Below, one piece after another: positions 1 to 12,100 of a stretch of DNA of 64,000 nucleotides (position 1 is the first letter of the stretch; the number at the start of each line of letters is the position of its first letter). Under the pieces are notes generated by a model that was not told where the DNA came from, ran no database searches, and saw only the letters and a list, made by a program, of their open reading frames with translations. The stretch lies in the NCBI RefSeq assembly GCF_000003815.2, contig NC_049979.1, positions 28,080,249 through 28,144,248 on the forward strand, in the 5' to 3' direction. This DNA is from Branchiostoma floridae. Taxonomy: Eukaryota > Chordata > Leptocardii > Amphioxiformes > Branchiostomatidae. The translations under genes were made by a program, and so were the position numbers.

Positions 1-328
1 CTTGTGGTCTACACATTCATATTTAAGCATTACAATTAAAACATACAGAGACATACAAATTGACAATAATTACAGTGTTGTGTTATTCCACAACTGAGGC
101 ATTCTGTACAGAAAGTGCATTTTCTGAAAGTGGGATGTAATTGTGATTTTTTCGATTTTAAAAAAGTTCACAATTTCAAGTGACATGTACGTGTAGGTGA
201 CGTGTTACCAAATGTCTTGTACAAACAACTGCCAACAAGAGCAGACCAGTGAGATATTCATTTTAAGCAACAAAAATTGAAGTAAAAACGTAAACTACGT
301 GTAAGTAATGTTTAATTTTCCTTCTCAG
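1..328. other. Intron sequence upstream of the first visible exon
   Basis: AT-rich sequence ending in a pyrimidine-rich acceptor (ttctcag) directly before the first recognisable EAR exon. That exon opens with two bases of a split codon, so coding sequence continues to the left of the window. I see no other feature here. Confidence 0.7.
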
Positions 329-3148
329 CCCAGTGTTTGTTCCACCACATGAGCAGCGATCCTGTCATCCCAGAAACAGGACAGGATGCAGAGAGTTTCC
401 TCATCAACAGTGAGATGTTCATGGTCATCGCGCATCACTCCGACTCCCAGGGAGAAATCTCATCCGAATCTACAGTTCTGAAATACAACCAACATAATGC
501 TGTGTTTCAACATCTGCAGAGGTAGGTAGAGTTTCTCCGATAAAAATGAAAATAATCTTTACCGATAACAGGACATACATACATAATAATAGCATGCTCC
601 TTCATAAACATACTGAATGAACTAACTGATATCAACTATTAGCATAATTACCAAGTGAACAAAGGACATGAATCATAATTTATTCATGTTGTTGAAGGTT
701 TGACATCCAGGTGATAGATATACCAAATGGGTAATGATTTTGGAAATGAGCAGACCTTTCAGACAGCATCCACTGTCTTTCATCAGTGACACTGAGCAAG
801 ATCAGTTGAAGAGCAGACTTTAAACCCTAACTGTATAAAATTGATATTCAAGCCATGCTGAATCCCAAGCTTCAATTATTGTGCCTGGCTTAGCTAGCAA
901 CATTTCACATTCTGTTGTTAAGTCATACTGCCATACAGGCAAACCTGTCTATAGTGGCCACTCAAGGGACCGGACAAATGTGGCCACTATAGAAAGGTGG
1001 CCTCTGTATAGAGGTGGCAACTTGTAGATAAAATACCCAAGGGACCGACAAACAGTGGCCACTATGGACAGGTGGCCCCTCTGTAGAGGTGGCCCCTAAT
1101 ACAGGTTTGACTGTACTTTTTTTTCAAATGTATAAAAGCTATAATTACAGACTAGTGTGTTTCTTATTATTGTCTGACAATGTTGTTGATCTGAACAAAT
1201 ATTTACCTGACGTATCCAATTTTTTTCAGCCTCGATGTAAAGGGAGCTGTAGATGTAGAATATTTCCGGATAGGGCAGGATCCATATCTGGCCCTAGCAG
1301 CAGGCTCTGGTACTGCAGAAGCCAGGCCAGGAGAAGTGCAGTCATCGTACATCTTCAAGTGGAATGGCATGTGACCAGAAATCTTCTTTACACTTTTGCT
1401 GTCAACCGGTTAACCATATTGCTGTGCTTTTTTATCAACTTCAAAATATACTGTGACGTTAGAGTGTGGGAAATGCAACTTTTAGACATAGGACAAAAGC
1501 CAGTGCCATGACAGTATTTATCCTAGTCTGAGTTCTAGCATTGTTTAATTTGTCTTCAACTGTTATTACCTTGAAATCAGATCTTGATTATTTTCAAGCT
1601 ATAATGTCCTTCACTTGATAGCCCCCTTTGCAGACGTCTCCAATTACTGTGTTTTAATTTTTTTGCAAAGCTGACATGCGATTTGAACATGGGCTAAGGT
1701 CTCATAATGCTGAGAAAGTGGGTTTTCCAACCTCAGCTTGACTCCCTTTTCTGGCATAGAGAACTGTAGCCAATGTTGAAAATTGCAAGTTGATGTATTG
1801 AATTAGATATTTAATCTTCTAATATCATGTTGTTTTGCAGGTTATCATTTTGAGTTGCTGCAGACCATTTCAGTGAATGGAGGTCAAAAGTTTGAGTCCG
1901 TTTCAGTCCCAAGCAGTGAGAAAACTAAACTGCTTTCTCTTGTACACCATGGCACCATCCATTCTTCACATAGTACAACCAGCATTTTCCAGTACAGAAA
2001 CCAGAACAGGCAGTTTGAACTGGTTCAGCAACAATTGCCAGGTACGTGTACATGTAACTGTTATAATGTAACAACAGAAGTTAACTATAAAAGAGGACTA
2101 AAACAACACAAATAAATTTGTGACTTTCCCAAATTTTTGGGACTCCGTCAGCTTCGTTCATGGAATAGACACATCTATTTCTTGGTCTGAGACATGATGT
2201 TACCGCCACGTGTACATGACTGCAGCAACCGGTTATAAGTGCCACAGATTAGAGAGCAGTTTGAAAACAAAAGACATCCCACCAGAAAAAATAGAAACAT
2301 TAGAAGCTGTAGAATGATACCAATTTTGAATGCATTATACATGAGATTTGTTAAGATGCCTAGCCAAGAGAGAGAGAGATACATGACATTCTATACAGTC
2401 GTGTAGGCACAAAGTGATGTTTTTTGTCAAAGTTGCACAATCAGTACTAGGGCTGGGTATCGGTACAGCGTACCGGTACAAAACCGGTTTTTCTTATTGG
2501 ACCGGTCCGGAAAAACCGGACCTGAAAAAATTAGGTGAACCGAATGTTGGACCGATTAGAAAATTAACACATTATTTTATCAGGCATTCACACGTTTTGG
2601 TGCTTGCAGGTGGAAGAAAATAACAAGAGTGAAGTAGAGTTGAGTTTATAGTAATTTCTACCAAGTTTTACAGCCAATCGTAGAGGTACAGTTAGCGTTG
2701 TAGGGTTTTAAAACGCCAGTGTAAATCTAATACTCCACCAAACAGATTTCTTTTTTTCAGTGAAATGGACCATTGGTATGAGTCATACTGAATCAGGTCC
2801 AGGTTCAGGTCCGGACCTGGACCTGATCCTTTGGACCTGAACTGGACCTGGACCTGAATTGTCTGTACCAGTACCCAGCCCTAATCAGTACATATTTTGC
2901 ATGCATTTGTATGTTATTCCCCCAGAGCTGTAAACTAAGTGTAATTTGTATTTTGGTCAGTTGGGCAAAGCCATCCAGGAGATGCGCCTGCTGACATAGT
3001 GTCATTGGTCCATCAAGGGAAGAGCTACCTGGCTGTTGCACGTGGTAGCTGGACAACGCTGTACAGACTGGATGTGGCTGACAAGTTATTGCCCAGCGTT
3101 GTAAAGGTGGAAAAGCAGAAGATTTTGGACAGCATCAGTGAACTTAAG
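329..3148 (+). CDS. N-terminal EAR repeats (exons 1-4 as numbered here)
   Basis: Exons: 329-521, 1230-1366, 1841-2041, 2961-3148. Together they encode four consecutive EAR-type repeats, each with the pattern hydrophobic-Q, 'GA/GQ-x-D-x-E-x-F', then a 'fLaVA' strand (VIAHH, LALAAG, LSLVHH, LAVARG) and an aromatic strand such as 'FKWNGYHFELLQ'. A seven-bladed EAR propeller would need about three further repeats upstream, which fits the open left end. The exon 1230-1366 donor is GC, not GT: ending at TGGAATG|GCATGT restores the frame into the next exon, while the nearby GT would create a frameshift and stop. Confidence 0.82.
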
Positions 3149-6100
3149 GTACCTGTATGTCTCCGTGAACAGTTTCATCAGGTTGGTACGTCACTGAATA
3201 AAGAGACTTTTTTTACACAACCAGTGCTTTATTCTCACCGACGTTTCGGTGACCGTCTGTCACCTTCTTCAGGGCAATTCTGACTGGTTCACATTGTACT
3301 GCAGGACAGATGTCGCTGCTCACCTGTATGTCTGTTATAAGGCATTAGAACCAACCATTGTGAGCCAACATTTGAAGGTGTGGAAAGCTAGCTTTGGTTG
3401 ATGATAGCCAAAATTTCTTTCAAAAACCTTCTGGCAGTGATAAAACATTGTTGAATGTGTAACATGCCCAAATGCTTGATATTTGTATACTGTATACTGC
3501 TGTATCTTGTTTTTGATAGTACTTGTATCTGTTTAGCCGTAAACCCCCAACTTGAGATCACCCATGACACTGAGGTCACTGTTGACCAAAATCGGTGACA
3601 ATTCAGAAGATTGAACTACCAAATTGGGAGATGTTGGAGATCGTCTTTTTCTTATAGGGATTTGTCAATACTGTCCCCACTTACTATTTCTGTCAGTATA
3701 TAGCAAAATAATCGGACGTGTGGAAACAATGTGTAGTAACCCATTGTGTCTATAGCGGTTAGGGTGTTTGTCCCATAATCAGTGCTCGAAATACTTTTTT
3801 CAGCCAGGTTGCCCAAGTGGCAACCTGAGTCAAAAGCCAGGTTGCGCCATCAACATTTCAGGTTGCCCCACTTTCAAGTTGTTACTTTCTTCAGATAAGC
3901 TACTTATCCCATATCTTTTCTTCCAATTATATGTAACTATGTAATATGTTTTATGTTATCAAAAAATAAATACAAAGGCTTATGCACATAGGTGGTGGAA
4001 AAGCAGTGTTCCAACTGCAAAATTTTAGGTTGCGCAGTGTGCAACCTGGGTTTAAAATGATGTTGCGCCAAGCAAAATGAGGTTGCATTTTCAAGTGGGC
4101 AAGTGGGTATTTCGAGCCCTGCATAACCCAGGGTTACTGGGAGACTGCCTTTACCATTTACCTTTTTCTTAGCAAAACATCAGTGAGTTGAGCAGCAGTG
4201 TACAGACCCTGTCAGCACGTGTTGAGGACGACACCCTAACAAAGACAGGGGATCAGGTCATCACTGGGACAAAAACCTTTACTGGAAATGTGACCATCAG
4301 GCATCTTGTTGCTAAGAACATCACTGTAGGTAAGGCATTTTCTTACAGTTGCTGTATAACATGTACTAGTTCACCTTTATCTGCTGGGTAACCTATATCG
4401 GTAGTTTTTTTGCTAAAAACAGGGTAAATTGAAATATTTTACAAATATTGCTGTTTTAAATCACAACCACTATCCACAAATTTGATATCCCTACATACAC
4501 TGTTTTTAAAAACAATGGATATGGGTTACCACACAAATAGAGGACTAGTCAACTAACGTGATGGTTGCACACATTTTGATGGTTTATAAAAAGTCATGTG
4601 AGTTGTAAGATGTATACAGACTGTTGTCTTTGGCTCAAAGTCTGTGATCATGGATATCATGATGACTTACTTTTAAATAAGTTACAAAGACTTCTGAAGC
4701 TCTACTTTACCTTAAGCGGGTATCTCACTGGGCTATGCCTGTTAGAGACGAGTTTTTGTGGCAACTTTGCAAATTTGTCACCAATTGTTCCTTGTGGTCG
4801 AACTGACAAACTTCAAGATCAATGGTCTCCTGATATACCTGGTTCTAGATTATTGCTCAGACTGCTGACCACAGCTTATAAAGATTGATGAATTAAAAGA
4901 AGTCTAGTGCCATGTGAATGATGGATGGTACTTTTCCTACAATTTATATATCTATAGGGACAACTGTTGTAGATGCACCTGAAACATCTATGTATGGGGA
5001 GGGACTGGTTGCCATGGAAACCATCAAGGCTCAAGTTGGGGAGCAGCAAGCAGCCATAGAGAGCATCAAGGGGAGGCTACAAGGTCATTATAGCTGTCCT
5101 TAATTTTGCAAAGCTTACTCCACCACTGGCTCCTATATGTAATGTAATGTCTGTACAAACCAGAGTTTATGGTTACAGTAGTTGATATTCTTTCACAGCA
5201 CGTCACTAGTTGTCGTGAATATAGATTACAGCTGTTCTGTATCACCTGAAGTATTAGCCCGACCCTCACAAGGGCTAGGAGCAAGGGTGATACAGAATAC
5301 ACCATGTTGTATTTTATGTATGTCAAACCCACCCGATATAATATGTATATACATGTATATATAATAAAATTATGTGCCAGAAGCTAAGAACAAAAAGTTG
5401 TAACAACACCGATTTTAATGTATATAAATTGGTATTCCAATTTCTGATAGCAGCGCACTCTGCGTATACAAAGTTCAGAGTATCTATCGAAGCCGATGTG
5501 TTCTTCTGAAGAACCGAATGTGATACCGGTAACCCAAAATTATCAGAACGTCTGTATTGACTGTTACTACATGTACATCCCAGGTGAAGTTTAAGGAATT
5601 ACCAACCAGCAGACAGTCACAGGTGTACAGCTGTTATCATTCCAAATTGAATGAGAATAATACAGTAACTTCCTAATATAATACATGTAGATGCTGTGGC
5701 CACTGACAAGGCCCAGAAGATTCCCAACCATCTGGTGCTTGAGGACAAAGTGGTGTTGAATGGCGACCTGTCGGCACAGAAGATTACAGTGAAGATGATC
5801 AATGAACTGAACATCCCACAGCTGCAACAGGAAGCAGTCAGGTAACCTCCCCATACCTTAAATGATAAATCATTTGGGACTGTAAAAAAGATACATATTT
5901 TTGGACTGGCATGCATGAATTTCTGTGATGTTTGAGGTGTAGGTAATATTGATGTAGACTTACTATGCAGCAGTATGCAAATTATACAAATTGGGACTTG
6001 ATTTACATAATTACTGAGTATGTTTAAGTCATGCTAAATGACATGAACTTCATACTCAGTACACATATAACTTGTTGCTATATTGTATATAAGCTTGAGT

Positions 6101-9100
6101 AACACATACACTCAAGAAACTCACAAAATTTTTTAGACTCTTTTACACAACCACTGCTTTATTTCTGCTGATGTTTTAATGACCACCTGTCACAGTCTTT
6201 AGGGCAATTCTGACTGGATGTAAAAGAAACTCACAATGTAAGAAATCAGAACACTACAAGTACAACTGCTGTTGATTCTGTTTCGCCCAGGCTGGATAGA
6301 GAGGCTGAGATGAACGGAAGTCTGACAGTCCATGGAGATGTTGTCATCATGGAAAACCTCAATGTCGATGGAACCTATAATGAAGTAGACTTGTCATCAG
6401 ATGCCATGACTGTCGCTACACCACAGAACATTACAGGTTGGTACATTAAAGATTAAAAGGATGTATTGTGTGTAATGAAATGTGTATAGATTTTTTTAGC
6501 TATAACGTAACACAAATACATGTTTGTCATTGTGAATACACTAACCTTGTTAACTTTATAAAGGTTAGACATCCAGATACTAAACAATATTCAAATATAT
6601 TCAATCTCTACAATTTGTCGCACTGGTCAGATGTCTATTGACACTGAGGAAAAGGAATGCGGATGTCAGTCAAAATGTCTGGATGTAAATCTCTGTTTTT
6701 ATTCAGTTATAGAGATTGAATTGTATTTGGACAGCCTGTTCTCTGTGTTTTCAGTACATTTAAATGTAAATTTAAAATGAATCCATGACATTGCTAATCT
6801 TTGAGACATTTAAAATGGATGTTAGAGCTGTAAGAAAACTAACAAGTTTTTTTTTTCCTTTCCTTCGTTGATGTCAGGATTGGTGACGTTCACCAACAAT
6901 GTCATGGTCGCAGGAGACCTGGAGTTAGCAGGGACGCTAAACGGTGTGGACCTGTCTGAGGAGGTTGTGACCTTGGCTGGAAACCATTCCATCACAGGTT
7001 AGAAATGTAATATCAAAAAATCACTATGTCAACAATTGACATGCATTGCCGCTTCATGTGGGGATGTCCCTGTGGCTCAACTGGTAGCAACATCACTGTT
7101 GATCTCCTGTTTCCAATATTAATTGGTAACTGTTAGACCCCGGTTCAATCTTGGGAAGGGTTTCTTGGCTGGGGCTGCACCCATCTTTCAGAAGGGACAT
7201 AAAATGCATTGTTCGAGGAGGTGCCTCCAGCACATTAAAGTAGAAGGCTAGCAACCCATCCCTGTATATATACATGTAGACATATACCCTGCTACTGAAA
7301 CAGCTAGGGACAAAGATGAGGGAACTTGCCCCATATGTGCCACTGGGCACTACATGGGTCTGAACAATGAACGAACATCACTTCATGTGAATCTATCGAT
7401 TGTACTTACTGACAACACTGTAAAGGTCAGATTCAATAGTCTGTCAAAGACAAACATTTGATCTTCACATTTCAGCATTGTAAGTAATATTTCGAATTTT
7501 TTTGGGAGGCTACTAGGTGCACATGGTAATAACAGTTTTTTTTTCTTTCAGTGACCGTTTACATATAATAAAAGGTGATTGAGATAAACAAATCATAATC
7601 AATTGGTGTATGGACAGGTGTAATTCATAGCGCATTCAATGTCAACCATAATAGATCTGGTGATTTTTTACAGTTGTCAACCCAGATGCCAGTAATTCTG
7701 TTACTTATTCCCATTAGGTAAAAAGACTTTTCTGGATAACCTTTACTTAAGAGGAGATGTTGTCCTGGCCGATGGTTCCACTGTAGATGGGATTGATGTT
7801 GTTCAACTTTCTGAGAATGTGATGACCACCCAAGGGGACCAAATCATCACAGGTGAGTAGCTATTTGCCAAACTGTGTTTCCATTACTGGAGGTGTCTGT
7901 CACTGTACTCACAGTGTGAACTCAAAACCACAGGAAGCAGGACTGGAGGATTTAGCTAACAGAAATGTCAAGCTTATATTGTGGGTCCAAATAAAGTCAA
8001 AGTCAAAATCACAATGGTCACTCCATTTTCTTCTTAGGCCATGTTGCTTTGATTATATGGATGAAATCCGTGCACATGCACATCCATTTTTGGCCATTTC
8101 CAAAAATAAAAGTTTTCAACTATAAGTTACTGTAAGTCATACAAAGTCGCTGGAAAATGAGAAAATACATGCCATTGGTTTAAAAAAATATATCGTAAAG
8201 CGTATACTAACGACTTAAAGTAAAAACGTCAATTCCAAGGTCAAAGAAGAAGATGTGATAGAACAAAACAGGAAGAATCTATTGTTCTGTGTGCCATACT
8301 CTGTATTTTGAGTCATCCTGACCACTTAGATTTCATATTGATGAAAACAACTTTTTGGGGGCCCAACTTTTTTTTTAATCCCCAGTCACATCAGTTTTGC
8401 GCCAACATTGACAAGGGGACGCGATAGTGAATCATAGGAGCCGATGCAACTTGATTGGAAGAGGCGTTTATTCAATGATGTTCACTCAATCGCAGCCATG
8501 ATAGAAGAGAGCGAAGAGGATCATGGGATCCCTGACAGTCAAGGCAGTGACGTCACTAACTCATTAACATAACCCAATGGCGTGATTTCTCTTTATCTTC
8601 TTATTTCTCTCTTTCTCCTTTTTACCAAGTTATCATGTACTAACAACTGTGGAGAACAATGGAATACAATATCTAAAAAAGACAGATATAACATTACAAG
8701 ATACGTGAAGAAAAGTGTTAACTAATGAGGTAAGGTTTGTTAAACACAATATGAAAGATAACATGTAACATCAGATTGTGAATACATTACGGACAAATGA
8801 AGATAACAGTTGAACTGAAATAGATTGTCAATGTTTTTCTGTGAGATAATGTCTAGCTACCATAAAGGGAAAATACAATATCGATTATCTGCAGAAGAAA
8901 AAAAAATACTGGAAGAAGCAGAGTTCTGTTCGGGCAAAGTTCGTGACTGTCAAAGTTCTGTGACTCTCTTGGCCGATGGTGTTAACAGTTCCAGTTCGGC
9001 GTGAGCGATGTTCTGCTCGGCTGGAGCATAATGTGCCTCTTGGCTGGTACACAGTTCAGTGTAGATGATATTCTTCTGAGCTGGTACAGTTCAGCGGTGA

Positions 9101-12100
9101 TCAGACGAAGTTTGTCGAGCGAAGTTCGTAGGTGGGCATGTCCGTGGGCGGTCCACGTCAAATCGGGTAGAACGTTATGTTGAAGGTTGAACGAAAGAAA
9201 CATGGCGGTTGGTGAATTTTGACGTTGTACTCACGCGGCCGGGGAAACTGGGAAGATTCGGGTTTTGCCGGATAGGTAAGCCGAGTACTACTCCCTGCGA
9301 CTTCTATGAGACCTCTGTGGGCTGCAGCGAAGCTGGCGCAAGGATGAGGTGTAGACACGCATAACTTCCGACCAAGGGCTCTGCCGAGGAGCTAAAGACC
9401 AGATCCCCTCCTGCACATGTGATGGCGCCATTGTTGACCTACATCCTCATTTGCTAGTGGCTTCCCGTCCACTCAGAGTGCGATCTCCCCTGCGCAAAGT
9501 TCGGGTTTGGGCCAGGGTATCGTTTCCCAGCCGCTGCACACCACGCCAACATTGACAAGGGGACGCGATAGTGAATCATAGGAGCCGATGCAACTTGATT
9601 GGAAGAGGCGTTTATTCAATGATGTTCACTCAATCGCAGCCATGATAGAAGAGAGCGAAGAGGATCATGGGATCCCTGACAGTCAAGGCAGTGACGTCAC
9701 TAACTCATTAACATAACCCAATGGCGTTGGGGTTCCCAGAGGATGTCATTCATAATATAATCAAATCAAATTCAAGTTGGCCTTGCTGTAAAATTAAATC
9801 AACGCAAATTTGTGCCTCCAACTGATTATAGGTCCTAACATTTGTTTGTTGTGTACAGGATCCAAGACAGTTACAGGGGATCTTACACTTCTCAGTAACC
9901 TGGCCATCACAGGGAACGTGAATGACATTGACGTCTCCGACATGGATGAAAGAGCCGTCAAACTGGACGAGCCAGCGGACGTGACCGGACACAAGACTTT
10001 TGTGGATGATGTGGAGGTACACGGAGACGTAGAACTAAGTGGGCGCCTGAATGGTGTAGACCTGTGGGAAGATCTGGTCATTCTTAGAGGTGAGTGACGT
10101 TGCATGTGAGAGTCCTCTCCTGCTTTACCCTATACATGTAACGACAGTTTGCCATTATTCGCGGGGTAACCTATATCCGTTGTACCTAAAAACAGGATAT
10201 TTAGGGATATCACGTTGATGGACGGTGGTTTCAAATTGCATTTTTTTATTATTAATGCAGTTTGACACCTCTGTCCGTCAACTTGATGTTCCGAAATACC
10301 CTGGTGTTAAATACAACCGTTACGGATAATGGTTACCCTGCAAATAAAGGTGAACTAGCGTTAAGTGCTTATGTCACTAATGACATTTAAATTAGCACTT
10401 CCTACGTACAAACAACTATGATACATGTAAGTATTGTTCAATGAACATACTATTAGACATTTGTCCAAAATAAACACCCTACTGATGTTTATTGAACATC
10501 AAATCTTACAAATCATATTTCCAGATCTTGATTCCTGCTGCCAGGTAATAAAGTTGATTTCTGCCTATGATGTCAACACAATATCCAGTTTGGAAACATG
10601 CTGCACTGTATGAGTTACTACTACCAGGCACTACATGTGTATATGGGTTCGAAAGAATGAACAAATAAACAAACTAAATTAGATGGGATCAGAATTCATG
10701 TAATATTATTACCTTAAGCTTACAAAGAACAGCTAGGCAATGGGCTGAGATTGAGTTGTGTCCTTGGTGTGCAGAATTGGATCACTCTTTTTTTGTTTTA
10801 TTGTGAACCCAGATGACCCAGACTGTAGTTTCCCCTTTGACTACCTGAACAAGACTTACGACAGCCGCACCATGGATGACGGACAGCAGCCCTGGTGTTC
10901 ACTGGTACCTGTGCTAGAGGAGGGGCAGGAGAGCTGGAAGTATTGTCCAGGTGGTGGAAATTATTCTAAAATCTAAATATTTAACATTTTATAGCTGTAT
11001 TGATTCAGAACAACAATGTATGATTCATTGACAAAGACTAAAGTTGGACAGTCAGTACAGTCATAATTTGGGGTTAGTCCAATTTTTGTGTTGGAAATTA
11101 CAGTTCAACTTTAATTGAGGACAATGTATTATTTGGTTAACATACAAATTACACATTTATGCCAAATATTCTATTCTCCAAGCAGAGGTTGAGTAAGAGG
11201 GAGGTAGTGATAAGAAAGTTGGTCAGTACCATTCCCATCTCAACCTCTGCTTGGAGAATAAGATATTTGCCTCCTCCTGTTACTGTGCATTTGAACAGTC
11301 TTTAGTAGAATTGTAATAAAATTTGTGTCCTCCCATGTACGGCCAAGCATGCCTAGTGGCATATTGGAAAACAAGATCCCTCACCTAGCAGTTTCCAGTA
11401 TTTGATCTCCAATCAGTATAGAATAATAGAATACAAACATTTTGGGACGTTACTCTTCAATTCTAATGCACTGAATGATGTTATGCTGAGTATGTTGGTA
11501 ATGGTTAGACATCCAGTTGATAAGATATACCAAAAAGCAAGTACACTTCAAGCAACTGGATAGAATTTTGGAGATGGTCAGGCATTTCAGATAGCTGCTG
11601 AGTATTCTTGACCCTGTAACGCAGACACTTAAGTTACCTACAGTTGACAATTCAAGTTTGATTTTCTGTAGGTGTGATAACTGGCTATAAGACCTTCAGT
11701 GGTAACGTGACTGTGCTGGGAGATCTGTATGTGACTGGGACAGTTGATGGTATTCACCTGCCTGAAGACATTGTTACACTGACAGGTAAGATATATAATA
11801 CTATTATGCCTACTATTAGTTAATCTCTCAAGGTCATTATTTTACATGATTGTCTGCTCTTCTGAGGAATTTGTAAAAATGGAAAGTGAGATTGGTTTGA
11901 AAGTGTGTTGGAGTTGAAATCTGACATTTAACAATCATCATATACAAATAAAGTACTTGATACTATTTCTACACAGTATTCAAATCTCAATGTTTCATAA
12001 AATTGTATGAAGTCTTCAATTTGTTTGTCAGACTCTGTACACTAGTAGTACATTCAGCAATTTTAATTTGTGCAAAGTTTTCTGGTCTATGCCCATAAGG

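Noticed and set aside
7060-7140. tRNA gene suggested by A and B boxes
   Set aside because: Boxes belong to a SINE with a shared body at 25.95 kb; no intact cloverleaf or anticodon stem seen.
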